Shown: positions 6,675 to 14,600 of the stretch, piece by piece | How the letters are laid out: each line of letters begins with the position of its first letter | How positions within the stretch are numbered: the stretch's first letter is position 1 | Assembly (NCBI GenBank): GCA_001774995.1 | Contig: MFBO01000019.1 | Coordinates: 1 to 15,252 of the forward strand | Direction of reading: 5' to 3' | Length of the DNA stretch: 15,252 nt | Origin: Candidatus Curtissbacteria bacterium RIFCSPLOWO2_01_FULL_38_11b | GTDB lineage: Bacteria > Patescibacteriota > Microgenomatia > Curtissbacterales > GWA2-41-24 | The notes under the pieces: model-generated | What the model saw: the letters and a program-made list of their open reading frames with translations, nothing else | The model's database searches: none | What the model was told of the DNA's origin: nothing | Made by a program: the position numbers and the translations under genes

Positions 6675-6683
6675 TGCTATAAT
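6675..6683 (+). promoter_or_regulatory. Extended -10 promoter of htpX, leaderless arrangement
   Basis: TGCTATAAT is a perfect extended -10 element (TGn-TATAAT). The hexamer at 6678-6683 ends eight bases before the htpX ATG. Transcription should start at the ATG or within about a base of it, giving a leaderless mRNA. No convincing -35 box is present, as is common for extended -10 promoters. No Shine-Dalgarno sequence lies before the ATG. Confidence 0.7.
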
Positions 6684-6691
6684 TTCCCCAT

Positions 6692-7606
6692 ATGACAGCC
6701 TATACCCAGGTTTCTGCTAACCGTTTCAAAACATGGCTGATAATGTTTGGCTTTGCTCTCTTTTTGACATTCGTAGTCTATATTTTTACAAACGCGTTAG
6801 GATTTCAGGGCCCGTCCGCACTAGGTTTTAGTGGCGTTGCTCTAATTATTGCCGGCATTATGAACTTTATTGCGTATTACTCAAGTGACAAAATGGTCAT
6901 GGCAATTTCCGGTGCCAAGCAAATTCAAAAAAAACAAAACCTGGAACTTTTCAGAATTATCGAAAATCTATCAATAGCTTCCGGTCTTCCAATGCCTAAA
7001 GTTTACGTAATCGATGACACAGCTCCGAATGCCTTCGCAACAGGGCGTGACCCAGAGCACGCATCAATTGCTTTTACAACAGGAATCCTGCAAAAACTCA
7101 ATAAACTTGAGCTGGAAGGAGTTACCGCTCATGAACTCTCTCATGTCGGCAATTACGATACACGCCTAATGACTGTAGTTTCTATTTTGGTAGGCTCCGT
7201 AGCTCTTATTGCCGACTGGTTTCTAAGAATGATGTGGTGGGGTGGTGGGTCGCGTGACGATAATGATAGGGGAGGCAATGCACTTGTTATGGCAATTGCG
7301 CTTGTTTTGGCAATCCTAGCACCAATTATTGCAATGTTAATTCAATTGGCAATTTCCCGAAAACGAGAATTTTTAGCAGACGCATCAGGTACCCTTATAA
7401 CCAGAAACCCTGATTCTTTAGCAGACGCGCTTTTAAAAATCTCCAAAGACCGTGAACCCTTAGAAGTTGCTAACAAAGCTACAGCTCACCTCTACATAGT
7501 CAACCCATTTAAAGATCGCCAAAAGGTTATCGGTATGTTTGCGGGGCTTTTCAACACTCATCCGCCGATAGTAGAGAGAGTCAAAGCACTTAAAGGAATG
7601 CAATGA
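6692..7606 (+). CDS. htpX: HtpX-type M48 membrane zinc metalloprotease
   Basis: Membrane endopeptidase that in characterised bacteria degrades damaged membrane proteins. It has 304 residues, close to HtpX (about 290-300). Two hydrophobic helices lie at about 13-35 and 46-63. The zinc site is TAHELSHVGNYD with HELSH at 147-151, and the third ligand is Glu226 in SRKREFLADASG. Two more membrane segments (about 161-182 and 196-220) lie between these motifs. The C-terminal FNTHPPIVERVKAL is the family ending that follows the active site. A glycine-rich loop (WWGGGSRDD) connects the inner helices. It has its own promoter, and its stop overlaps the gatC start (ATGA), so it probably leads the gatC transcript. 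Confidence 0.95.
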   Translation: MTAYTQVSANRFKTWLIMFGFALFLTFVVYIFTNALGFQGPSALGFSGVALIIAGIMNFIAYYSSDKMVMAISGAKQIQKKQNLELFRIIENLSIASGLPMPKVYVIDDTAPNAFATGRDPEHASIAFTTGILQKLNKLELEGVTAHELSHVGNYDTRLMTVVSILVGSVALIADWFLRMMWWGGGSRDDNDRGGNALVMAIALVLAILAPIIAMLIQLAISRKREFLADASGTLITRNPDSLADALLKISKDREPLEVANKATAHLYIVNPFKDRQKVIGMFAGLFNTHPPIVERVKALKGMQ

Positions 7607-7935
7607 AAAAACGTCAAACGACTAACGTCAAACGACTAACGTCAACTATAGATATCGACCATACCGCCAAATTAGCAAACTTGGATCTCTCCCCTGCCGA
7701 GAAGAAAACTTTTGATGCTCAACTTGGCAAAGTTCTTGATTATATAAACAAACTAAATGAGGTTGATACCAAAGACGTTTTGCCTATAGACCAAATAACA
7801 AGTGTGCAGAATGTCACCAGGGAAGATATGCCGACTCCATCCTTGTCTCAAGATGATGCCCTCAAAAACGCTCCTCGAACTTACAATGGTTTTTTCGAAG
7901 TTGATGCTGTTTTTGAAAAAAACAATCCTGAATAA
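7603..7935 (+). CDS. gatC: Aspartyl/glutamyl-tRNA amidotransferase subunit C
   Basis: Small subunit of GatCAB, which converts Glu-tRNA(Gln) or Asp-tRNA(Asn) to the amide form. GatC wraps around GatA and stabilises the complex. The 110 residues are a little long for the family (about 95). The core is typical: IDHTAKLANLDLSPAEKKTF, LGKVLDYINKLNEVDT, then VTREDMPTPSLSQDDALKNAP and FFEVDAVFE near the C-terminus. The extra dozen residues at the start (MKKRQTTNVKRL) are encoded largely by a 14-bp tandem repeat. AAAGGA five bases before the ATG is a good ribosome binding site, and the ATGA overlap with htpX couples the two genes. Confidence 0.95.
   Translation: MKKRQTTNVKRLTSTIDIDHTAKLANLDLSPAEKKTFDAQLGKVLDYINKLNEVDTKDVLPIDQITSVQNVTREDMPTPSLSQDDALKNAPRTYNGFFEVDAVFEKNNPE
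7611..7645 (+). repeat. 14-bp tandem repeat, 2.5 copies, at the start of gatC
   Basis: The unit ACGTCAAACGACTA occurs at 7611-7624 and again at 7625-7638, followed by the half copy ACGTCAA at 7639-7645. The copies are identical, which suggests recent duplication. Fourteen is not a multiple of three, so the copies are read in different frames. A gain or loss of one unit would shift the frame of gatC. Confidence 0.9.
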
Positions 7936-7964
7936 TATTGAAGGGCTGTTTTCGAAAGCGGACC

Positions 7965-8001
7965 AACCTCGTAGGCTAAAGAACTCACAACCTACGAGGT
8001 T
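7965..8001 (+). repeat. Long perfect inverted repeat between gatC and gatA
   Basis: AACCTCGTAGG (7965-7975) and CCTACGAGGTT (7991-8001) are perfect 11-bp arms around a 15-base loop. Only a short T stretch follows, so termination would be weak. It ends 12 bases before the gatA ATG and just before a TATGCT box (8002-8007), so it could separate gatC from a second gatA start or act as a dispersed hairpin repeat. Confidence 0.75.
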
Positions 8002-8013
8002 TATGCTTAAGCT

Positions 8014-9432
8014 ATGATAGATACAACTGCACTCACCATCCAGGAAACATGTTCACTCATTGCATCCAAGCAGATTAAAACTGTTGAACTTACACACTCG
8101 TTTCTCGATCGAGCCAAAAAGTTAAACTCCAAACTCAACGCTTTCATCACTATCTGCGAAGAAATTGCACTTAAACAGGCAGAAAAAATAGATGATTTAA
8201 TTTCCGACAATCAATCGCTAGGTCCTCTTGCTGGTATTCCCGTTGGCATCAAGGATCTTTATTTAACAAAAGGTATAAAAACTACAGCTGGTTCTAAAGT
8301 TTTAGAAAATTACATTCCTGTTTACGATTCCACGTCTATCGCCCGCCTAAAGGAAGCTAACGTTGTAATTATTGGCAAAACTAATCTGGATGCTTGGGGT
8401 CACGGTTCAAGCGGTGAAAATTCAGACTTTGGCCCGACCAAAAATCCTTACGATCTAACTCGAGTACCAGGTGGTTCATCATCAGGATCAGCAGCAGCGG
8501 TTGTATCCGATATGTGCCTTGCTGCATTCGGGACTGATACCGGGTCATCAGTTCGACTTCCCGCTGCCTTTTGCAACTTAGTTGGTCTCAAGCCAACCTA
8601 CGGTAGAGTCTCCCGATACGGAGTCATTGCCATGGCTTCCTCACTTGATTCAATAGGCCACTTCACCAAAACTGTTTACGATAACGCATTAGTTTTAAAT
8701 GTAACAGCAGGCTATGACCCCCGAGATTCAACAACTTCACAAGATAAAGTAAGCGATTATACAAAAGACATCCAAAAAGGAGTCAATGGTTTAAAAATCG
8801 GCTTACCCCGTGAATATTTTAAAGATTTAGATAAAGATATTAAAAAAATCACCATGGACGCTGTAAAAAAGCTAGAAAATGCAGGCGCTTCAATTCAAGA
8901 AGTAAGCCTGCCTCACACCCAATACGCTGTTGCAACCTACTATATTATTCAGCCCTCAGAGGTATCTTCCAACTTAGCTCGCTATGATGGTATTCGTTTT
9001 GGTTTCGCGCGCGATAAATTTGGACAAGAAGCAAAAAGACGCATAATTTTGGGCACCTTTACCTTATCTTCCGGTTACTATGATGCTTATTATCTTAAAG
9101 CCATGAAAGTTAGAAGGCTTATTAAAGAAGATTTCAATAACGTGTTTAAAAAAGTTGATATTTTAATTTGCCCCACGTCACCATCTCTGCCGTTTAAACT
9201 GGGAGAAAAAGTTAACAACCCATTACAAATGTACTTATCCGACATTTTTGTTGTTAGCCAAAATCTAGCAGGTGTTCCAAGCCTGAGCGTACCTTGCGGA
9301 TTTATTAGGAATCTGCCAGTGGGTATGCAAATAGTCGGCCCGCATTTTTCTGAAAAACTGCTCTACCAAGCAGGGTACACTTACGAGCAGGAAACAAAAT
9401 GGTATGAAAGAAAACCCAAAATGGGTAATTAG
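8014..9432 (+). CDS. gatA: Aspartyl/glutamyl-tRNA amidotransferase subunit A
   Basis: Amidase subunit of GatCAB; it hydrolyses glutamine and sends ammonia through a channel to GatB. The 472 residues are near the usual 480-490. The amidase-signature triad Lys-cisSer-Ser is present: Lys80 in VGIKDLYLTKG, Ser155 in PGGSSSGSAAAV and Ser179 in GTDTGSSVRLPAAF. The canonical nucleophile motif is DTGGSIRQPA, so this one has Ser for Gly just before the nucleophile and Leu for Gln after the Arg. KPTYGRVSRYGVIAMASSLDSIG follows as usual. No Shine-Dalgarno sequence is seen; TATGCT six bases before the ATG could be a leaderless -10. It is separated from gatC by a hairpin and from gatB by an AT-rich gap. 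Confidence 0.96.
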   Translation: MIDTTALTIQETCSLIASKQIKTVELTHSFLDRAKKLNSKLNAFITICEEIALKQAEKIDDLISDNQSLGPLAGIPVGIKDLYLTKGIKTTAGSKVLENYIPVYDSTSIARLKEANVVIIGKTNLDAWGHGSSGENSDFGPTKNPYDLTRVPGGSSSGSAAAVVSDMCLAAFGTDTGSSVRLPAAFCNLVGLKPTYGRVSRYGVIAMASSLDSIGHFTKTVYDNALVLNVTAGYDPRDSTTSQDKVSDYTKDIQKGVNGLKIGLPREYFKDLDKDIKKITMDAVKKLENAGASIQEVSLPHTQYAVATYYIIQPSEVSSNLARYDGIRFGFARDKFGQEAKRRIILGTFTLSSGYYDAYYLKAMKVRRLIKEDFNNVFKKVDILICPTSPSLPFKLGEKVNNPLQMYLSDIFVVSQNLAGVPSLSVPCGFIRNLPVGMQIVGPHFSEKLLYQAGYTYEQETKWYERKPKMGN

Positions 9433-9474
9433 AAATTTTAAATTCGAAATTTTTAAATCAAATCTAAATGTTTC

Positions 9475-9498
9475 AAAATATCTTTTTAAAGATATTTT
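9475..9498 (+). repeat. AT-rich perfect hairpin in the gatA-gatB gap
   Basis: AAAATATCTTT (9475-9485) and AAAGATATTTT (9488-9498) pair perfectly around two T bases, although the loop would open wider in practice. Each arm has only one G or C, so the stem is weak as a terminator. Confidence 0.5.
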
Positions 9499-9531
9499 CT
9501 TATCAAAATTTAATTATTAAAACTTCATTTA

Positions 9532-9557
9532 AAATTGAAAATTCTAAATTGAAAATT
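9532..9557 (+). repeat. Direct repeat and possible -10 box before gatB
   Basis: AAATTGAAAATT occurs at 9532-9543 and 9546-9557, directly before the gatB ATG at 9559. TAAATT (9545-9550) ends eight bases before the ATG and could serve as a -10 box for a leaderless gatB mRNA, with two mismatches to consensus. The whole 126-base gap (9433-9558) is nearly all A and T and holds no gene. Confidence 0.5.
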
Positions 9558-9558
9558 T

Positions 9559-10929
9559 ATGAGTAATTCGAAATACCAGCCTGTAATCGGCCTTGAAGTC
9601 CATATCGAGCTTTCAACACAAAGTAAAATGTTCTGTACTTGTTCTGCTGATTACTTCACGAAAGAGCCCAATACTCACACTTGCCCTGTATGTCTGGGAT
9701 TACCGGGCGCTCTGCCTGTTCCAAACAAAAAAGCTATAGAGTGGTGCGTAATGATAGGCCTTGTCCTAAATTGTCAGATTCCGCTTTTCTCAAAATTTGA
9801 TCGAAAAAACTATTTTTACCCAGATCTTGCCAAGGGTTACCAGATTAGCCAATACGACAAGCCTTTTTGTGTCAACGGATCCATAACACTTTCAAACGGC
9901 AAAAAAATAGGTATCAATAGAGCGCACATGGAAGAAGACACAGGTAAACTTACCCATGCAACCATAGACGGGAAAAGAGTTTCCCTAATAGACTTCAACA
10001 GATCCGGAGTTCCACTAGTCGAAATTGTTACAGAGCCGGATTTTGAAAGCGCGCAAGAAGCCACAGAATACCTCAAATACTTGCAACGAATTGTCAGATA
10101 TTTAGGAGTTTCCAATGCAGACATGGAAAAAGGAGACATGAGACTAGAGCCGAACATATCTTTGAGGAAAGTACGAGACATACGGGAAGTGAAAAAGGTA
10201 CAAAAAGTAACACAAGTAGCACAAGAATTGCCGCCCTACAAAGTTGAGGTAAAAAACATCAACTCGTTTAAGTTTGTAGAAAAAGCCATCAACTACGAAC
10301 TTGAACGCCAATCAGAACTCCTGGATAAAGGGCAGACTCCGGTACAAGAAACCAGAGGTTGGAACGAGCAAAAACAAGTCACACTTTCTCAGCGCAGCAA
10401 AGAAGAAGCCCACGACTATCGCTATTTCCCGGAACCGGATCTACCACCGCTAAGTTTCGACCACGCTTATATACAAGGATTAAAAGAAAAACTCCCGGAA
10501 CTTCCAGACGCAAAACTTAAGCGCTTTGCCAAACAATATAGACTTTCTCTGTATGATGCTCAAATTTTAACAAGAGATCGAAATCTTGCTGATTATTTTG
10601 AAGAAGCTGCAAAAGCAGCAAAAGTCCACGATATTGACGCGAAGCAAATAGCCAACAACATAATCAATAAAAAACCTGATATTGAAAAAATCTTACCAGC
10701 TACATTTGTAGAGCAAATTTACGAAACATCGCAAGTTGCCACAATTCCTAGCGAAAAACTTGATAAAATAGTACAAGATGTATTGGCAAAAAATATCCAA
10801 GCTGTCGAAGACTATAAAAAGGGTAAAGAAAATGTAATTATGTTTTTGGTAGGACAAGTTATGAACAATATCCCAGAAAAAGTCGATGCGAACTTAATTA
10901 AAAAGAATATAGAAGACCTACTAAAATGA
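9559..10929 (+). CDS. gatB: Aspartyl/glutamyl-tRNA amidotransferase subunit B
   Basis: Transamidation subunit of GatCAB; it binds the misacylated tRNA, activates the side chain with ATP and adds ammonia from GatA. It has 456 residues. The N-terminus is standard: PVIGLEVHIELSTQSKMFC, with zinc-binding cysteines in FCTCSADYF and HTCPVCLGLPG. Next come RKNYFYPDLAKGYQISQYD, INRAHMEEDTGK, DFNRSGVPLVEIVTEPDF and KEEAHDYRYFPEPDLPPL. The C-terminal third matches the helical and YqeY-like tRNA-binding part. Between NISLRK (199-204) and KVEVKNINSFKF (228-239) lies an inserted segment (205-222) made of six V/I-x-x triplets. The familiar MRCDAN is MRLEPN here. It overlaps the GGDEF gene by four bases (ATGA). 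Confidence 0.96.
   Translation: MSNSKYQPVIGLEVHIELSTQSKMFCTCSADYFTKEPNTHTCPVCLGLPGALPVPNKKAIEWCVMIGLVLNCQIPLFSKFDRKNYFYPDLAKGYQISQYDKPFCVNGSITLSNGKKIGINRAHMEEDTGKLTHATIDGKRVSLIDFNRSGVPLVEIVTEPDFESAQEATEYLKYLQRIVRYLGVSNADMEKGDMRLEPNISLRKVRDIREVKKVQKVTQVAQELPPYKVEVKNINSFKFVEKAINYELERQSELLDKGQTPVQETRGWNEQKQVTLSQRSKEEAHDYRYFPEPDLPPLSFDHAYIQGLKEKLPELPDAKLKRFAKQYRLSLYDAQILTRDRNLADYFEEAAKAAKVHDIDAKQIANNIINKKPDIEKILPATFVEQIYETSQVATIPSEKLDKIVQDVLAKNIQAVEDYKKGKENVIMFLVGQVMNNIPEKVDANLIKKNIEDLLK
10171..10224 (+). repeat. Six degenerate 9-bp tandem units inside gatB
   Basis: Six consecutive 9-base units (GTACGAGAC, ATACGGGAA, GTGAAAAAG, GTACAAAAA, GTAACACAA, GTAGCACAA) encode V/I-x-x triplets in frame. 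Together they account for the extra 18 residues relative to the usual GatB layout at this position. Confidence 0.75.
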
Positions 10930-11687
10930 TGGACTCGGAATCCAGCTTTGTAACTAAACAAAAGGAAATCCAAGCAGCACGTCAAAAATTAGAGGAACAC
11001 AGAGATTTTCTATCAACCCTATCAAAGCGGGTAGAAAGAAGGCTGATTACACCTGAAGAAAGAGACGAAATTATTGCGATAACACTGCTTAGAAAAGTAG
11101 GCAGTATAGAACAAGCCCAGAGAAAAGCTTTAACAGATGCCCTAACACAATTGCCAAATAAGAAAGCATTTGAAGAAGCTTATCAAGAACAGATTAATAG
11201 CGAAAAACTCTTTGGCTTGCTTATCGCGGACATTGATCGCTTCAAGGTATTTAATGACACTTACGGTCATTTAGTCGGGGACAACATACTAACTCAAGTG
11301 GCTTTATTATTAAAATCTAGTGTTAGGGAGCATGGCACTAATCGAGATAACCAAGACGTAGTTGCAAAGATAGGAAAAATCGGCAGGATCGGAGGAGAAG
11401 AATTTGCAATGCTCTTACCGGGCGTATCAAATGTTGAGGACTTACGAAACATAGCTGAAAGAATCAGAATGTCAATATGTGTCAATCCACTGCAGGTTTC
11501 AAGCGAAGGAAAAGAAGTCCAACTGCCGGTAACAATTAGTATCGGTGGGAGTATATACACGGGCGAAAACCCGGATGAGTTTTTTGAGAGAGTAGATAAA
11601 AAAGCTCTTTATGAAGCAAAAAGAGAAGGAAGGAATAAAGTCGTTATACTTATGCCCAAACAAACACCTCAACAAGAGGCTGCGTAA
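10926..11687 (+). CDS. Soluble GGDEF-domain protein, probable diguanylate cyclase
   Basis: GGDEF enzymes condense two GTP into the second messenger c-di-GMP. The protein has 253 residues and no signal peptide, membrane helix or recognised sensor domain. Residues 1-70 are charged and helical, probably a coiled coil for dimerisation. The catalytic domain starts at LTDALTQLPNKKAF (69-82). The metal site is IADIDRFKVFNDTYGHLVGD (100-119), and the active-site motif is GGEEF (156-160), a functional variant. The usual DxVARYGGEEF is DVVAKIGKIGRIGGEEF here, with six extra residues (148-153). No standard RxxD inhibitory site is in register (RDNQD is one residue too long). It overlaps gatB by ATGA and abuts dnaE. 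The target of any c-di-GMP is not visible here. Confidence 0.92.
   Translation: MMDSESSFVTKQKEIQAARQKLEEHRDFLSTLSKRVERRLITPEERDEIIAITLLRKVGSIEQAQRKALTDALTQLPNKKAFEEAYQEQINSEKLFGLLIADIDRFKVFNDTYGHLVGDNILTQVALLLKSSVREHGTNRDNQDVVAKIGKIGRIGGEEFAMLLPGVSNVEDLRNIAERIRMSICVNPLQVSSEGKEVQLPVTISIGGSIYTGENPDEFFERVDKKALYEAKREGRNKVVILMPKQTPQQEAA
11367..11393 (+). repeat. Three 9-bp tandem units next to the GGEEF motif
   Basis: AAGATAGGA, AAAATCGGC and AGGATCGGA encode KIG-KIG-RIG in frame, immediately before the GEEF codons. Two of the three units are extra relative to the normal spacing between DxVA and R-x-GGEEF. Confidence 0.7.
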
Positions 11688-11693
11688 TTGTCT

Positions 11694-14600
11694 ATGAGCA
11701 AATTTGTCCATCTCCATGTTCACAGTGAGTATTCACTTTTAGACGGTCTTTCTAAAATCCCTAAACTTGTTTCTCAAGCAAAAATTCTTGGCATGAAGCA
11801 TTTGGCGCTAACGGATCATGGCGCAATGTACGGAGCTATCAAATTCTATAAAGAGTGTAAAGCCGAAGGTATAAACCCAATAATAGGTTGTGAAATGTAT
11901 ATTGCCAAAAGGATATTTAGCCAAAAAGAAGCAGGTTTAGATAAGGAATCATATCATCTAACAGTATTAGCACGAAATTTTGAGGGATATAAAAATTTGA
12001 TGAAACTGGTAACTATTTCACACCTTGAAGGTTTTTACTACAAGCCCAGAATAGACAAGGAACTGTTGGCAAAGTATGCTAAAGGTTTAATTGCTCTATC
12101 CGGGTGCGCTTCCAGTGAAATTTCCAAAGCATTAACTGAAAGGGATACAAAAAAAGCCGAAAATATTATAAAAATATATACACAAATTTTAGGGAAGGAC
12201 AATTTTTATCTGGAAGTCCAAAAACACTTATTTGAAAGCTTTGTACCTGCCCACCAACAAGGTTCAGATATTCACACAGAGCTTACAAAAATGGCCCAGG
12301 ATGAAAAAAGGATAACTGAAGGAGTCAAAAAACTTTCTCAAAAATTAAATGTCAAAATTGCTGCAACTAACGATATTCACTATGTTTTGCCACAGGATGC
12401 TTCCGCTCAAGATGCCATAGTCTGTATTCAAACCGGGAAAAATATTCAGGACACCAAAAGGTTAAGAATGATAGACTCCCCCACGTATTACTTAAAAAGC
12501 ACAGATGAAATGGAGGCGCTTTTTTCGGATATTCCCCAGGCCATTGAAAACACAGTCGAAGTTGCCCAAAAAGTAAATATAGAAATAACTCTCAAAAAAG
12601 TATCCTTTCCCAATTTCAATGTGCCTAATAAAAAACCAGCGGATTTGTATCTTAAAAAAATGAGTTTTGATAGAATCAAAGAAAAGATAAAGAAATTAAC
12701 TCCCCAAATTGAAGAAAGATTAAATTACGAACTTGATGTAATTTCTCAGAAAGGCTATTCGACGTATTTTCTAGTAGTTGCAGATTTTGTCAACTGGGCA
12801 AGAGACAAAGGTGTAATTTCAACAACCAGAGGATCAGCATCCGGCAGTCTTGTTTCTTATGCAATAGGTATAACAAATGTCGACCCACTAGAGTTCAAAT
12901 TACCATTTGAAAGATTTTTAAATCTTTATAGGCCAACCTTACCCGATATTGATGTTGATTTTGAGGACACTCGGAGAGATGAAGTTATCCAGTATGTACG
13001 GGAAAAATATGGACACAACAAGGTTGCTCAAATTAGCACATTTGGAACAATGATGGCAAGAGCTGCGGTTCGAGATGTCGCCAGAGTACTTGGTTGGCCA
13101 TATATAAAAGCAGACAGAGTTGCCAAACTGATTCCTTTTGGTGCTCAAGGGTTTCATATGTCACTGGACAGTGCCAAAAGACAAAATAGAGAACTTGGCG
13201 AACTTTACAAAAGCGATCATGAAGTTAAAGAGCTTTTAGATCTTGCCGAGAAAGTAGAAGGTAATGCCAGGCATGTTTCTGTCCATGCTGCTGGTGTTGT
13301 AATTGCTCCTGATGATCTGAATAATTTCACACCATTGCAAAAAGAGACAACAGGAGAAAAGATTATAACCCAGTATGATATGCATGATGTTGAAGAAGTA
13401 GGTTTAGTCAAAATGGACTTTTTGGGAATCAGAAACCTTTCTATTCTTGGAGAATCAGTAAAAATTGTCAATATAACTAAGGGCCAAAGAATTGATTTAG
13501 TTAATATCCCTCTTGACGATAAAAAAGTCTTTGATTTATTGGCCAAAGGAGAAACAATGGGCCTGTTTCAACTTGGCGGCTCCGGTATGACTCGGTACTT
13601 AAAAGAACTTAGACCAACTAATATTTTCGATATTATGGCTATGATTTCCCTCTTCAGGCCCGGCCCTATGAATACAATTCCGGAATTTATTAACAGAAAA
13701 AACACCAGCAAAAAAATTACCTATTTTGATCCCCGGATGGAAGAATATTTAAAAGAAACATATGGAGTAATTGTTTATCAGGATGATGTTCTATTAACTG
13801 TTATTAATATCGCCGGTTATTCCTGGGAAGAGGCAGACAATTTCCGAAAAGCGATAGGTAAAAAAATACCTGCGGAAATGGCAAAACAAAAAGAAAAGTT
13901 TATAGAAGGATGCGTTAAAAATGGATTAAACCGGCAAAAAGCAGAAACCTTATTTAAGTTAATAGAGCCGTTTGCTGCTTATGGTTTTAACAAAGCTCAC
14001 GCGGCCTCCTACGCAATTGTTGCTTACCAGACAGCTTATATGAAAGCAAATTACCCTGTGGAATTTATGACTGCTGTAATGACGGCAGAATCCGACGACT
14101 CGGACAAAATTGCTTTAGCAGTAAATGAATGTGCAAAGATGGGCATTTTAGTCCTTCCTCCAAATATAAACCAATCACAAACAGGCTTTACAATCGAAAG
14201 CCTTGACACTAAGGGTAATAGTAAAAAATCCAGTTCAAAAAGCAGAGCTATAAGGTTCGGTTTTTCTGCTATCAAAAATGTCGGTAAAGCCGCAATCGAA
14301 GCTATTATCTCCCAAAGAGAAGCAAAGGGTGAGTATAAATCCCTTAACGACTTTGTAAACCGTGTCAATTTACGCGTTGTTAATAAAAAAACAATGGAGA
14401 GTCTCATAAAAGCAGGGGCTCTTGATATGTTTGGCAAGCGCAATGCAATGCTTAAAATGCTCGACGAAATAAAAGCCTCCGGCAGTTCACTTTCTAAAAC
14501 AATTGCAGCGGGGCAAGGACTGTTATTTGGGCAAGCCGAGATGGAAGAGACTAGCGCAGGTACCGCTGTTATCGATTCCCTGCTAGAATCTACAGAAGAA

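Noticed and set aside
9433..9558. AT-rich gap considered as a replication origin or insertion-sequence remnant
   Set aside because: No DnaA-box pattern, no terminal inverted repeats with target duplication and no transposase trace; it is simply A/T-rich with short repeats.
9837..10181. Minus-strand frame of 114 codons opposite gatB
   Set aside because: Complement of a conserved GatB region; no ribosome binding site and no recognisable domain.
14051..14443. Minus-strand frame of 130 codons opposite dnaE
   Set aside because: Complement of the conserved DnaE finger and helix-hairpin-helix region; low complexity and no family features.
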